Assembly (NCBI RefSeq): GCF_017939705.1
Contig: NZ_JAGKSQ010000002.1
Coordinates: forward strand, 620,001-684,000
Direction: 5' to 3'
Length of the DNA stretch: 64,000 nucleotides
From: Halalkalibacter suaedae
GTDB taxonomy: Bacteria > Bacillota > Bacilli > Bacillales > Bacillaceae_D
This document shows positions 9,518-19,564 of this stretch, one piece after another; positions within the stretch are counted from its first letter, which is position 1, and the number at the start of each line of letters is the position of its first letter. The position numbers were made by a program, and so were the translations under genes. The notes under the pieces were generated by a model. It was not told the DNA's origin. It made no database searches and worked only from the letters and a program-made list of their open reading frames with translations.

Positions 9518-10939
9518 TTAACTTCCGCCATAAATAAGCTCACTATTCATCGCATCAATATACCGAATCGGAATTCTTTTGTGTTGATCACAAGCTTTAT
9601 AAACAAGAACATAAGGTTCTTCTTCACCTTCATAATCCTTTTCCCAAGACAATTCAAAATCCAAATGATCTAAGAATATTTTGCTCGCTTCTTCACGTGA
9701 AACAGTTGGTTCCCCGGGAGTTGTACGCAATTGATCAAGTTCAAAACTCGGACCGCTATAATAATCAATTTGTCCTGTTTTAGGATTCACTGAAACAATG
9801 ATGATCTCTGACTCGACAGGAATCCCATTCCCATTGTGAATCCGAAAAGAAAACACTGCTTTGTTTTGAGTACCTTCCTCCTCTTCTTGTACAATCAGGT
9901 TTAAATAGTCAAGAGAGTTAGGTATGATCAATTGCAGAAAATCTGTCGCAACTTGCAAACATTCTTTACGAGTAAGCTCAAGGTTACCACTTCGTTCTTT
10001 AAACCAGGAGAAGCTTCTGACCTTTCCTGTCTTCTTTGAGACGAAGGCTTTAACAGTCTCTTCTGTTTGTTTCTTAAAAAAGCCATTTATCGATAAATCC
10101 TGAACAGTCGCCTGCCAGTTCTTATCACGCCAGACAACGCCTGTCTCCTCGCCCATATCAACTTCGCGGATGATCTCCATATCATCAGGAATCCCAATAA
10201 TCTCATTAAGTGTTAAATCTGCTTCTATCGCCTTATAAGAAGGAGACGAAAGTGGGATCGTTTTTTCTGAAACTTCATCGTCATGAATGATGCTCAACGT
10301 CGGTTCCAAGGCATTAGCCCTAAATGACATAAAAAATGGCTCTGGCTCATAAACGACACGAAGCCTCCCCTCTACCGAATCCCCACTCGAATAATGGTTT
10401 ACAATCTGCAGCTGAAAATTAAGTTGGTTTTTAATATATTCAATTAGTTGTTCTTTAGTAATTAATGTTGTTGGTATTTCAGGAAGGTCTCTCAGCTTTG
10501 TATACGAGAATCCAACAATGACTCCATTTGAATCGACATTAATCATGCAACCAGCATGTCGTAGAGGTAAACCCATGACAAGCCGCTCATAGTAAAAGCG
10601 ATAGAAATGACTTAGTTCCTTCCCTTCATAAAAGGTCAAATCTTCTAAGGCATCCGGATAGAATTTTAATAAGAATTGCTCCGCTCGTTCTCGTCTCTCT
10701 GCTATGTCTAAAGGAACGAGTTCGCAAGCATCATGATTGAGCTCCACCGATAACTTGATTAAATTCCCCTCTAAATCCAATTCTATTGAAATTCCCTCAT
10801 CGCTTTCTTCTTTCACCCAAAAAAATAATGCCGCACCTTCTCCATTCTCTCCCTCAATATATTCTTCAATGAGCGGTTTAAAATCAGGTGGGATAGTGAC
10901 GATTGCTAATGCCCGTCTTCTTAAATCTTCCTTTAACAT
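9518..10939 (-). CDS. YcdB/YcdC repeat-domain protein of unknown function
   Basis: A 473-residue protein starting at ATG 10939, 10 bases after GGAGGTG; an upstream in-frame TTG overlaps that site. It is acidic, with no signal peptide or membrane segment. It contains two related halves in which a PepSY-like pattern recurs (VDSNGVIVGFSYTKLRDLP... and VNPKTGQIDYYSGPSFELD, each followed by a KEQLIEYI / REEASKIF helix). This matches YcdB/YcdC domain proteins of Bacillus and Paenibacillus, whose role is unknown. It is monocistronic. Confidence 0.65.
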   Translation of the reverse strand: MLKEDLRRRALAIVTIPPDFKPLIEEYIEGENGEGAALFFWVKEESDEGISIELDLEGNLIKLSVELNHDACELVPLDIAERRERAEQFLLKFYPDALEDLTFYEGKELSHFYRFYYERLVMGLPLRHAGCMINVDSNGVIVGFSYTKLRDLPEIPTTLITKEQLIEYIKNQLNFQLQIVNHYSSGDSVEGRLRVVYEPEPFFMSFRANALEPTLSIIHDDEVSEKTIPLSSPSYKAIEADLTLNEIIGIPDDMEIIREVDMGEETGVVWRDKNWQATVQDLSINGFFKKQTEETVKAFVSKKTGKVRSFSWFKERSGNLELTRKECLQVATDFLQLIIPNSLDYLNLIVQEEEEGTQNKAVFSFRIHNGNGIPVESEIIIVSVNPKTGQIDYYSGPSFELDQLRTTPGEPTVSREEASKIFLDHLDFELSWEKDYEGEEEPYVLVYKACDQHKRIPIRYIDAMNSELIYGGS

Positions 10940-11191
10940 ACTATATAGGCACCTCCACAAGATAATAGTTATCCACTAAAAGATAGAATTTTGTCCCTCC
11001 TACTAGTCGACTTTATTAGGAACTGTTGCTTCGGCTTAAACTTGCTACGATTGCGTTTCTAATAATAGGTTTCTAAAGTTGATGCCATCGCTACTGCTCA
11101 GAATCTGTTCTCACCCATCTTGGGTAATTACACTATTTATCGAATCAAATATAGTATACTATTTTTACCAACTACATTGAGGTGAAAAATT

Positions 11192-12388
11192 ATGTGGAAT
11201 ATCACGAAAGAAGCAAAAGATACATTCGTCAAAAATAATCTTCTTCCGATTCACGAATCAGACGACGAATGGGAAGGTGCTTTCAAAGAGGCGGAAGAAG
11301 AAGGAGAAGATCTTGTCAGCCGTTTAGTAGAAGAGCTCAATGAAATCAAATCAGAATTACGTCACGTCCTGCCAAGTCGCTTCATCCCATATTTAGAAGA
11401 TGGTTCATTAAATCAACCGACACTACCCCAAGCCATCCGAGACGATTATCTTCAATGGACGAAAGAATCAGACGAGAAATTTCGTAAAGTGCTGGAGGCT
11501 GCGTCTGAACGTACAAATCAAGCTCTATCTTTCTGTCCAGTGACCGTACAAGAAATCTTTGCAGAAAGCTTACATGATTCAACGATTGAGCGAATTGAGC
11601 GAGAGCAGGATACACTTCATCTTTACGTTAATACAGACGGTGGATTTTCATCGAAAGCACTTATTCATTTCACTTTTAATGGTGTGATTTCTGAAGAAAC
11701 GGATGAACCACTTCAGCTCGGACAATGGTTTATTTACGATGAATTACAGAAAACTGATAACGGATTTGCCTTTCGCGTCTTATTCGAATGTCCAGAAAGC
11801 CAGTGGACGATTGAGATGAAAGATCTTGACGCCCGTTATTTTTATCACCCAGCGGAATATACGAAATTAAGAGATGAAGAAAAGCTTGATTATATGTCAA
11901 TGACCGAATACACAGCAAGATTAAATCCAGACTACCTCTACTGGTTTATCACACCAGATGTTGAGTGTGTCATTCAATCAATATCGGGGAGTATGCTGAT
12001 CGAAAACGGGTCAATTGACTTCCAAGAAAATGAGATGATTGTAACAGTTGGTCGTGAGCATTATTCATATCATTTAAATGAGTATAATCCCATTTCATTT
12101 ATTTATACGAACGTGTATGAGGACCCATATGAACATCTTAACGAACCTGTGCCCTCCGAAGATCTTGTAAAAGCAGCCTTAAGCAACGATCTTGAATGGC
12201 AGGTACGAGCATGGAACACAATGTATGCAAATCCTCATGAACTTGCCGAAAGTATCAATCAAGTATTATCGATATTGGAACTAAAGGAAGAGAATGAATT
12301 GATGCTAAGTGTGCATGCAGGGCATTTTCATAAGGAGGGAATCTTAAACGAAACCATTATTAAGAAATATCGAAACATTCTTGAGTAG
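11192..12388 (+). CDS. Hypothetical protein, possibly DUF4085 family
   Basis: A 398-residue acidic cytoplasmic protein starting ATG after TTGAGGTGA. It opens with MWNITKEAKDTFVKNNLLP and a charged helix DEWEGAFKEAEEEGEDLVSRL. A middle beta-rich part with LYVNTDGGFSSKALIHFTFNGV follows, then a helical C-terminus. The opening reminds me of DUF4085 proteins of Bacillus, an assignment made from memory only. No catalytic motif is visible and no operon partner is present. Confidence 0.6.
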   Translation: MWNITKEAKDTFVKNNLLPIHESDDEWEGAFKEAEEEGEDLVSRLVEELNEIKSELRHVLPSRFIPYLEDGSLNQPTLPQAIRDDYLQWTKESDEKFRKVLEAASERTNQALSFCPVTVQEIFAESLHDSTIERIEREQDTLHLYVNTDGGFSSKALIHFTFNGVISEETDEPLQLGQWFIYDELQKTDNGFAFRVLFECPESQWTIEMKDLDARYFYHPAEYTKLRDEEKLDYMSMTEYTARLNPDYLYWFITPDVECVIQSISGSMLIENGSIDFQENEMIVTVGREHYSYHLNEYNPISFIYTNVYEDPYEHLNEPVPSEDLVKAALSNDLEWQVRAWNTMYANPHELAESINQVLSILELKEENELMLSVHAGHFHKEGILNETIIKKYRNILE

Positions 12389-12510
12389 CTGATTAGTGAA
12401 AGTACCTTGCTGAAGTTCAATGTGTGTTTTATACTAGGACTATATCCCGAATAATTCAGGCTGGACCTAGAGTATTTGCCCAATTACACCTGAATGGAAG
12501 GAACTAAATT

Positions 12511-13539
12511 TTGATAAATAAAGCAGATACATTCGACAACATTAAGAGAACCATTTACTTCTTTGCAAGCATCTTTATTTTGATCTATTTAACAGGTAAT
12601 TTATTTTTAGTGGAAAACAATCAGCACATTGATTTGATCATCATTCTGCTGATTACATATTTTCTCATCAGCTTACTTTTACTAAAAAGCAAACGCTTCA
12701 TTCGTTATCATGAACTAATCAATATTGCCTTAACAAGCACCTATTTAATCGGGGAGTTTTATCGTGTTATCCATGTGGAATTCCTGCAGCATCAGAACGA
12801 GTTGCTCGGGGACTTCATCATTTGGATGCCAGTGTATACAATTTATCTGTTTGTTGTTTTTGGTAAAAAATATGGATTACTCGCATCTTCATTCGTCTTT
12901 TTTATTAATTTATTAGTAAGTCTACCCTTTATTAATGAGTTAACAGGACAACAAATCGACTCTGTTATTCTTTATAATATGGCTTGCTTAATCTATATTT
13001 TAGTGATTTACTCCTCTCATATTTTTGTATCAAAATATGCTGAATTGCAGGCACTGGAGAAGTATGCATATTATGATACGTTAACAGAAATTGCAAATCG
13101 TAGAAAGAGTACACAGGTGTTTGAGCAATTAATTGAAGATGCACAATCAACCCCCAACCCATTTTCTATAATATTCGTAGATATTGATTATTTTAAATTG
13201 ATCAATGACAAATATGGCCATGATACTGGAGACATTATTTTAAAGGAATTTTCTTCACTTATCCAACAACAGCTGTCAGCTAATGAGTTTGTCGGAAGAT
13301 GGGGAGGAGAAGAATTCATTATTTTCACACCTACTATACTGCAAGAAGCGATTTATCAAGCTGAACAATTACGTAAAACGATTGAAGTGAATCAGTTCAC
13401 GAACGTTCCAGCTGTTACTGCAAGTATTGGTGTAGCTAGTTATGCTAATCAAGACAACGTCGATTCTCTATTTAAGCGAGCTGACTCGGCTTTATATGAG
13501 GCAAAGAAAACGGGTAGAAATTGTGTGTGTAGTATGTAA
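12511..13539 (+). CDS. Membrane-bound GGDEF diguanylate cyclase
   Basis: A 342-residue protein starting at TTG, 7 bases after GGAAGGA. Six hydrophobic segments occupy residues ~10-175, followed by a GGDEF domain from about residue 185 (YYDTLTEIANRR). IIFVDIDYFKLINDKYGHDTGD and the active-site variant GRWGGEEFIIF are intact, so c-di-GMP synthesis is expected. The inhibitory I-site RxxD is absent five residues before GGEEF (SANE instead), so product feedback through that site is not expected. The input signal of the membrane part is unknown. Confidence 0.88.
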   Translation: MINKADTFDNIKRTIYFFASIFILIYLTGNLFLVENNQHIDLIIILLITYFLISLLLLKSKRFIRYHELINIALTSTYLIGEFYRVIHVEFLQHQNELLGDFIIWMPVYTIYLFVVFGKKYGLLASSFVFFINLLVSLPFINELTGQQIDSVILYNMACLIYILVIYSSHIFVSKYAELQALEKYAYYDTLTEIANRRKSTQVFEQLIEDAQSTPNPFSIIFVDIDYFKLINDKYGHDTGDIILKEFSSLIQQQLSANEFVGRWGGEEFIIFTPTILQEAIYQAEQLRKTIEVNQFTNVPAVTASIGVASYANQDNVDSLFKRADSALYEAKKTGRNCVCSM

Positions 13540-13579
13540 ATGGTGGTTTTAATGATGGTAGATGATAATGCAATTCTTA

Positions 13580-13630
13580 AAGGATAGGTATCACAGTATA
13601 TTTATTGTATCCCTATCCTTCTTCATTTTC
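13580..13630 (+). terminator. Terminator of the GGDEF gene
   Basis: A 9-bp stem AAGGATAGG / CCTATCCTT with a 23-base AT-rich loop is followed by CTTCATTTTCAT, 40 bases after the stop. Confidence 0.6.
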
Positions 13631-13845
13631 ATCTGTTAATAATGAGCTTTGTATACAATCACATATATATTTTATTAGCTTTTTTTACCTCGCGTTTATC
13701 AATCTTTGTACTTACTAGTTTGTTCTTTCCTTTACTTCACCGTTATTTGATGTTCAGCAGCCCATTCAAGTGCGATCTCCTTTCCCACGAATCACATTGA
13801 GAAAAAGTTGTTGGGTAGCTTGATTCTCGATACATGTACCAACCA

Positions 13846-14196
13846 TCATTCGACCTCGACTTGCAGAGAGATCTCTTCATCACTAGACTCTTGATAATTC
13901 TCAATCCATTTCTCTTTTCTATCAAATATAAAAATAAATAAGACAAGTTCACCAGCTACCATTAAGCCAACACCTAATACAAAACCCGCAATTAAAACAA
14001 ACAAGCCCATGCCCCAGGCAAACGAAAACCAACAGAAAAATGCAAGGACACTTAGTCCCACATGCATGAAACCTGCAATGGTTGAGTGTATATCAAACTG
14101 TCCCGTTTCCCTTGTCATAAAGGAAGCATACAAAATACTACCATAGGTGGCTAATCCCATAAAAATGATATATAGTACAATTGCCAAAGCGATCAT
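13846..14196 (-). CDS. Small four-helix membrane protein, unknown
   Basis: A 116-residue protein. ATG 14196 is chosen with AAGGAGG 8 bases upstream; an in-frame GTG at 14202 sits too close to it. Hydrophobic stretches (ALAIVLYIIFMGLATYGSILY, IAGFMHVGLSVLAFFCWFSF, MGLFVLIAGFVLGVGLMVAG, LVLFIFIF) predict three to four membrane helices, with an acidic cytoplasmic tail EESSDEEISLQVEVE-like. The family is not recognised. Confidence 0.65.
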   Translation of the reverse strand: MIALAIVLYIIFMGLATYGSILYASFMTRETGQFDIHSTIAGFMHVGLSVLAFFCWFSFAWGMGLFVLIAGFVLGVGLMVAGELVLFIFIFDRKEKWIENYQESSDEEISLQVEVE

Positions 14197-14425
14197 GTTC
14201 ACGTCCTCCTTCTAGTTTTCATCGATTCATTCTTCTTAATCGGAAAAGCCCTTTGATCATTCATACGTATCTTTAATTAAGACAATAACTAAAAAAGAGA
14301 AATAATTGACTGTTAAACGTAATTCCACTCAACTCACACTGAATCTAGATAGAGCTTGTGTTAGAATAATAGAGGATATTTACGAACAATAAGCAAACCA
14401 TGACAGCTTTAGGAGCGAATCATTC

Positions 14426-15586
14426 ATGAACAAAAAAGATATTGGGCATTTCCGAAAACAATTTAAACTAGACAATGATTTACTTACGATTAATGAGATC
14501 TTTAATGTGTACATCATGAAGGAAACAAGCGAGGTGTATCATCACCAGAGTTTGCCGTTTGAGATGGTCGACCAAGATCAGCAAGAGCTATTTCTCAACA
14601 ACTTCAAGAAGCTACTTACTGGGCAAATTGATGAAAAGTTATTTGAGCTCCGCTTCAAACGAGATGCTGAAAATAGCAGTCAGCTCATCCTCCATCAAGG
14701 CTTGCTAACTGATGTAGAGGGCTGGAAGCAGCAAATGCTTATCATCGTCGATAAAATGTTAAAGGATCGACAATTCGAAATGGATATTGTCATTACTTTT
14801 ATCCGAGGTGAGTATTTCAAACCAACGAAACGAAGCAATGATGAAACCGAGGAAAGTGACCGTGACACGGTGTATTCCCACTCGTTTATTTTATGTAGTC
14901 TTAATCAAACACAGGACCCGAAAAAAGAATTGCTGTTTGACTATGTCGAGAAGGAATTTAAATATAATGTAGTTGTTGATCCGGTTATTAATCTGAACGC
15001 ACCCGTCGGCGGCTTTCTGTTTCCTTGCTTTACTGATAACACATCGGATGTTAATCATATTCTCTACTCGGCTGGAAAAGCACATGAGCCTGACTATCAT
15101 TTCATTGAAGAGATTTTAAATGCAGAAGAAATTATGACCGCCAAGGAAGATAAGATCGTATTTGAGGAGATCGTCAAAGATGTCACTGGCGATCAGTTAA
15201 ATACCTCAACACTTGCTAATGTATACGAGGAGATTAATCGAGTCATTGAAGATAATGAAGAAGACGAACCACCGAAGCTCGATTACAGAGACGTCGAACG
15301 TGTACTGAAGATGAGCGGAATTGAAGATGTCAATTCCGAAAAGGTCGAGCAAGCATTTAAGAAGGTCATAGACGATGAGAAATATGAGCTAAAAGCAACG
15401 AATGTCGTCCCAAAATTTAAAACAAAATCAATTAAAATCAACACCAAGCTAGCCAACATCGCCGTTAGCCCGCAAGATTTAAAATATGTTAAGCAAGTCA
15501 CCCTACAAGGAAAACGATATTTAATGATTGAGGTCGAAGAAGACACTGTCATTGAAGGATTTACGATGATTCCAGAGGCTTTTTAA
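14426..15586 (+). CDS. DUF4317 domain protein
   Basis: A 386-residue soluble acidic protein beginning MNKKDIGHFRKQFKLDNDLL, the usual opening of DUF4317 proteins of Firmicutes, which have no assigned function. VVDPVINLNAPVGGFLFPCF in the middle and SPQDLKYVKQVTLQGKRYLM near the end are other recognisable stretches. AGGAGCG precedes the ATG, and a hairpin follows the stop by 9 bases. Monocistronic. Confidence 0.75.
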   Translation: MNKKDIGHFRKQFKLDNDLLTINEIFNVYIMKETSEVYHHQSLPFEMVDQDQQELFLNNFKKLLTGQIDEKLFELRFKRDAENSSQLILHQGLLTDVEGWKQQMLIIVDKMLKDRQFEMDIVITFIRGEYFKPTKRSNDETEESDRDTVYSHSFILCSLNQTQDPKKELLFDYVEKEFKYNVVVDPVINLNAPVGGFLFPCFTDNTSDVNHILYSAGKAHEPDYHFIEEILNAEEIMTAKEDKIVFEEIVKDVTGDQLNTSTLANVYEEINRVIEDNEEDEPPKLDYRDVERVLKMSGIEDVNSEKVEQAFKKVIDDEKYELKATNVVPKFKTKSIKINTKLANIAVSPQDLKYVKQVTLQGKRYLMIEVEEDTVIEGFTMIPEAF

Positions 15587-15595
15587 TAATAAAAG

Positions 15596-15632
15596 GACCA
15601 GCTCAGATTGTTGATGAGCTGGTCTTAATTTC
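15596..15632 (+). terminator. Terminator of the DUF4317 gene
   Basis: A 10-bp stem GACCAGCTCA / TGAGCTGGTC with a 9-base loop is followed by TTAATTTCC, starting 9 bases after the stop. Confidence 0.75.
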
Positions 15633-15824
15633 CTTTAGGTTTATTTATTGATAGCTTGGCGTACCTATCGTCCATGGAAAGTTAATTTATGATACCATCT
15701 TCATGAAACAATTCTATCCTTTCTTGAACCCACTCATTATTTTCGATATTTCTCCACTCGATTATCATATAAATATTGCTGATGTCATTGATTGTAAGAA
15801 ACTGGCCGCCTTGATCAGAAATAA

Positions 15825-16682
15825 CTATTCAACACTCCCCAGCTTTACAACCACAATCTCTGGCAAATTAAACAGACGGAATGGAAAGAGGCTGTTCCCT
15901 AGGCCACGATTAACAATCATCTTCGTCTGTTCAGCTTCATACACACCAGCCGTATACTCCGGTAGTAGCCCTTGATGTGGTGCAATTAACCCACCTATGA
16001 ATGGGAATCGAAATTGTCCACCATGTGCATGGCCTGAGAAGACAAGATCAATTCCGTACTCACTATAAAGAGTGAACAATTCAGGACGATGCGACAAAAG
16101 AATTTGAAAATGGTCATCATTTTTCTGGTTAGAAATTGCTTCCTGAATCCGTTTCTCTACTGCATCTCGTTCCGACTGCCCTTCTGCATTAGCAGGATCA
16201 TCAATTCCTATCAACTGAATACTCTCATTACCATTCGTCAACAGCTCTACCGTATTTCTCATCACATGAACACCAATATCCGTTAACGCCGTCTCTAACT
16301 GAGCAAACTTCCCCGAATGCCATTCGTGATTGCCTGTCACATAATACACTGGAGCTATCTTAACAAGTTCTTCCATAAGAATTAAGCTAGGTTCCTCATT
16401 ATATCTTCTAGAGTCAATTACATCACCAGTAAAAACGATCAAATCCGGCTTCGCTTTTTCAACTTTCTCGACAAGTCTTGATTGGCGATCGCCAAACGAC
16501 TTACTATGTAGGTCTGATAATTGTACAATCGTATAACCATCAAATGCTGCTGGCACTTTTTTTGATTGAATTGAATGTTCACTCGTTACCAAAATATTGT
16601 TCTGAGAATATAAAAATAAAGCCATCAATATCACACTACCAACTAAAATAGCAATCCACTTCTTTTTTCTGAGAATCTTCAA
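15825..16682 (-). CDS. Membrane-anchored metallophosphoesterase (YkuE-like)
   Basis: A 285-residue calcineurin-like phosphoesterase with an N-terminal anchor (KKKWIAILVGSVILMALFLY, residues ~6-25). All metal-binding blocks are present: QLSDLHS, FTGDVIDS, VTGNHEWH, LLSHRPE and FSGHAHGGQ. It starts at TTG with AGGAGTGA 6 bases before it. Relatives such as YkuE of B. subtilis act at the cell envelope; the substrate here is unknown. Catalysis should face the outside if the anchor is a type II signal-anchor. Confidence 0.85.
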   Translation of the reverse strand: MKILRKKKWIAILVGSVILMALFLYSQNNILVTSEHSIQSKKVPAAFDGYTIVQLSDLHSKSFGDRQSRLVEKVEKAKPDLIVFTGDVIDSRRYNEEPSLILMEELVKIAPVYYVTGNHEWHSGKFAQLETALTDIGVHVMRNTVELLTNGNESIQLIGIDDPANAEGQSERDAVEKRIQEAISNQKNDDHFQILLSHRPELFTLYSEYGIDLVFSGHAHGGQFRFPFIGGLIAPHQGLLPEYTAGVYEAEQTKMIVNRGLGNSLFPFRLFNLPEIVVVKLGSVE

Positions 16683-16730
16683 CTATGTTCACTCCTAACC
16701 TTTATAGCTTTTTCATAAAGATGATTGTAC

Positions 16731-17120
16731 TTAAACGCTTTTTCGAAACCTTAGAATCCCGTAGAATAAATAAATCATGATTAAAAGCATGGCAAAAATC
16801 AACACCAAAGGATGGCGAATAATAACAATCATCAATACACAGGTCAGTAATACAACCCCCAAGCCTAAAACCAATCTCGTAAGCTCAATAGTCACGTCAG
16901 AAAAATCGGGCTCATCATGGTAAGTCCATCTGTACCCTAACAGCCTGAACTTCACTGGATTTTTATAACCCCAAATAAATAAACTATACACCCCAATTAA
17001 AAACAACGTAGTGAAAAAAAGTTCCAAACACAACACTCCTAGAATATAACTTAATATACTTAGACTTTGATCAAATAGTTTCGTTTTTTCATACTCTTTT
17101 TTAACTGCTGTTAACTCCAA
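16731..17120 (-). CDS. Membrane protein, possibly DUF6199-like
   Basis: A 129-residue protein with four hydrophobic segments. The middle GYRWTYHDEPDFSDVTIELTR between helices 2 and 3 resembles the W-x-EPSD-x-TR pattern I associate with DUF6199, an uncharacterised family. The start is TTG, with no convincing ribosome binding site, so the N-terminus is uncertain. It follows the phosphoesterase gene upstream on the same strand, 48 bases apart. Confidence 0.55.
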   Translation of the reverse strand: MELTAVKKEYEKTKLFDQSLSILSYILGVLCLELFFTTLFLIGVYSLFIWGYKNPVKFRLLGYRWTYHDEPDFSDVTIELTRLVLGLGVVLLTCVLMIVIIRHPLVLIFAMLLIMIYLFYGILRFRKSV

Positions 17121-17198
17121 TTATTAAATGATTCTCTGCAACTTCCTTTAACATTTCATCAAGATGATGTTAGCATAATAATGAAAGGTGGAATGACA

Positions 17199-17801
17199 AT
17201 GGATGGAAGTTCTTCTGAAACCGATAATAAACTAACAATGAAACTCTTAATTCTTTTTATAGGTCTAACAACATTAGGGGGAGCCTATTTAATCAATAGT
17301 ATTTATCCATTCGGTTCAGAGTATTTATATTTGTACAGTTTGGTTGTTCTTTATGGGATATTAATTATTTTTGCTTTCATAAAACTACCAAAAGATCTAT
17401 CGAAATATATCATTATTTTATTATTAATCATTATCGGACAACATACCATACGGTACCAGTATAAGAGTGAACAACTAGCTAATTTCACTACAATTTCAAA
17501 ATGGAAAAGCGAACCTGAACTACAAGTGTATCGTCTATTCGATCTCCTCCAAGAAAACCTCTATCTAGAAAAGTCCCAAGAGGAAATTCAAGAGATCATG
17601 GGAGTTCCAAATAAGACGGAATATCAAGACGGAGAAACAGCTTATTCGTATATATATGAAGGCATCTGGGGTTGGAACAAATGGACAACCGTAGTAAGAA
17701 TATATTTTGGTGAAGATAATATAGCGTATAATCACCGTTACGGAATCATTGATGCTGTAGAGAATCCAAATGACTTAAGACGCCCTCAATATGAAAATTG
17801 A
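17199..17801 (+). CDS. Membrane protein with BamE/SmpA-like tail
   Basis: A 200-residue protein. The third of three close ATGs (17199) is chosen because AAAGGTGG lies 8 bases before it. Residues ~15-95 contain three membrane segments. The C-terminal ~90 residues (LLQENLYLEKSQEEIQEIMG, VPNKTE, a YIYEG strand) resemble the two-helix three-strand SmpA/OmlA-type fold that is common in Gram-positive lipoproteins. The function is unknown. A small hairpin GCCCTCAAT/ATTGAGGGC overlaps the stop codon. Confidence 0.6.
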   Translation: MDGSSSETDNKLTMKLLILFIGLTTLGGAYLINSIYPFGSEYLYLYSLVVLYGILIIFAFIKLPKDLSKYIIILLLIIIGQHTIRYQYKSEQLANFTTISKWKSEPELQVYRLFDLLQENLYLEKSQEEIQEIMGVPNKTEYQDGETAYSYIYEGIWGWNKWTTVVRIYFGEDNIAYNHRYGIIDAVENPNDLRRPQYEN

Positions 17802-17929
17802 GGGCATAGGATCTGATAACAACCTTTTTTATTTACAGACGTATTTATTCTTACTGATGTTCCTCAATATAGTTGTATTCACTTATATCGTTCGGACGAC
17901 ACCTTGTAGTAGTAGCACCCTATGCAAAA

Positions 17930-18247
17930 TTAAAATGGATTTTCTCCTTTAATAAAAGGAACGAGAATGATATAAATTGAGACAATAAATAAGAGCCAAA
18001 AAATGTTTGATCTGAGCAATCTTTTATAGAATGTCACTTCCTTAAATAGAAAAACCCCCATGATTATCGTATAGATCACAAAGAGAAAGTACGAAATTCC
18101 GAACCAATTAACCCAAATATTCCCCATGAATTCAATCCCATAGCTCCCATAGAAACGCCCAGCAAAATCAGAAGTTAAATAAAGTCCTAATACGAGAAAA
18201 AATAATAATTCAATTGACCTTCCTACATCTTTTAAAAAAACGATCAA
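17930..18247 (-). CDS. Small membrane protein, unknown
   Basis: A 105-residue protein with three or four hydrophobic helices (ELLFFLVLGLYLT, NWFGISYFLFVIYTIIMG, IFWLLFIVSIYIILVPF). The TTG start is supported by AAGGTGAG inside the end of the upstream gene, only 12 bases past that gene's stop. This implies translational coupling with the SRPBCC protein. The family is not recognised. Confidence 0.6.
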   Translation of the reverse strand: MIVFLKDVGRSIELLFFLVLGLYLTSDFAGRFYGSYGIEFMGNIWVNWFGISYFLFVIYTIIMGVFLFKEVTFYKRLLRSNIFWLLFIVSIYIILVPFIKGENPF

Positions 18248-18259
18248 AAAACACTCACC

Positions 18260-18733
18260 TTACCCTTCGTCAGTAGATCCAACATTCTTTTCCGCCAGAT
18301 TCTTCAGCTCTCTTGCTCTTAAAGCAATGAACTCTTTCATATATCTCTCCAAAAATAATTTGTCAGCTATCAAACCAATCATTCCAAACGGTGACTTATA
18401 TTCGAAGATATCATTCATAACTGTACCGTCTCTATCTTTTAGAAATTGATGTGTGTGTGTAAATGATGCAAATGCTCCTTTTACCATAATATCAACAAAC
18501 TGTATAGGCTTTTCCATTTGGATTACTTTTGCAGTTAGCCTTTGTTTTATGCCGAAATGAATTGCCTCCCAAGTAACCGTGTCACCCTTCTCTAGTAGTC
18601 CCCTCGTAACTCCATCAACAGCTCTTTCCTGGGTATTAGCTGTAGTTTTGATGTGTACGTCTACATTTCTTGCAAGGTCAAAGCAAACCTCTACAGGTGC
18701 CTTGATATATTCTTTATGAACTATAATAGGCAA
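18260..18733 (-). CDS. SRPBCC (START-like) family protein
   Basis: A 157-residue protein with the START/Bet v1-like signature of a hydrophobic ligand pocket: IKAPVEVCFDLARNVDVHI at the start, GIKQRLTAKVIQMEKPIQFVD in the middle and a long C-terminal helix. It resembles proteins annotated as cyclase/dehydrase-like or SRPBCC in Bacillus; the ligand is unknown. The TTG start lies 5 bases after AAGGAGAG. It forms a two-gene unit with the small membrane protein downstream. Confidence 0.75.
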   Translation of the reverse strand: MPIIVHKEYIKAPVEVCFDLARNVDVHIKTTANTQERAVDGVTRGLLEKGDTVTWEAIHFGIKQRLTAKVIQMEKPIQFVDIMVKGAFASFTHTHQFLKDRDGTVMNDIFEYKSPFGMIGLIADKLFLERYMKEFIALRARELKNLAEKNVGSTDEG

Positions 18734-18794
18734 GTGAACTCTCCTTTTAACGGCTGTAAGTGTAATAGCTTAACTCCTAACTTACAATTACGTG

Positions 18795-19349
18795 CTACTG
18801 ATTTGAACTACCTTTAAAGGATAGTCTATGAAATGTATTAAGATATCTAAACAGCTCTTCTCCCGTTGTCTCCCTTAGTTGAGAAGTTAATGGGAAATAC
18901 ATTGCTTGATAGGCTTCCGGTACCCAAATATATTGATGGACATAATCTGTGAGAAGAAAGCCACATGATTGCCAGAAATGAATTCTTTTTTTGTTATTAG
19001 GTGTATCCTCTGCCTCTGTCTCAATCAGTAGATTACGATACCCTTCAGCCAAGGCCTTTTTTTGAATATCCTTTACAAATTGTTGTCCAAGTCCCTGCCC
19101 ACGCTCATCTTTAGAAACTGCCAAATAATCAATAATCATCACACGATTAGTTGATAGTTTCCCTGTCAGAGCCATACCAACCGCTGTATTTCCTTTATAG
19201 CAGACATGTAAATCTGCAATTCCTTGGTCTAACATATGTTTAATAACCTTAACTGGCTTTGCTCCCCTATCTCCAAAAGCTTGGAAATAAAGTGGACCCA
19301 CATCGTTCCAGATTTCTTCGTCGAACCTACTAAACGTTTTAATATTCAT
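18795..19349 (-). CDS. GNAT family N-acetyltransferase
   Basis: A 184-residue acetyltransferase. MIIDYLAVSKDERGQGLGQQFVKDIQKKA contains the acetyl-CoA pyrophosphate loop (R-G-Q-G-L-G), followed by LLIETEAEDTPNNKKRIHFWQSCGF, typical of the GNAT fold. The C-terminal ~40 residues (YVHQYIWVPEAYQAMYFPL) suggest a substrate-specific lid. The substrate is unknown. ATG after AGGAG. Confidence 0.8.
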   Translation of the reverse strand: MNIKTFSRFDEEIWNDVGPLYFQAFGDRGAKPVKVIKHMLDQGIADLHVCYKGNTAVGMALTGKLSTNRVMIIDYLAVSKDERGQGLGQQFVKDIQKKALAEGYRNLLIETEAEDTPNNKKRIHFWQSCGFLLTDYVHQYIWVPEAYQAMYFPLTSQLRETTGEELFRYLNTFHRLSFKGSSNQ

Positions 19350-19564
19350 ACGGATGTGCTCCTGTCTATCCTAGCTTGTTGCATGCTAAAAACACTGACC
19401 TATCGCTTTGAGTAAGCTGATCTCTCTCATAGTACTCTATATTAAGTTTCGAACCCAACAACTTATTTTTCTATATCACTTGCAATTTTAACAATAATTC
19501 CCTTATTGTTAAAGGAACTATTTTTATACATTGAGAACTATATCTTTGATCTGGACGAAATTCA

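Noticed and set aside
13743-13952. 69-residue minus-strand frame
   Set aside because: Overlaps the end of the 116-residue membrane protein in another frame and lacks start signals.
17782-17805. Hairpin GCCCTCAAT / ATTGAGGGC as a terminator
   Set aside because: It overlaps the stop codon of the 17199 gene and has no T run after it.
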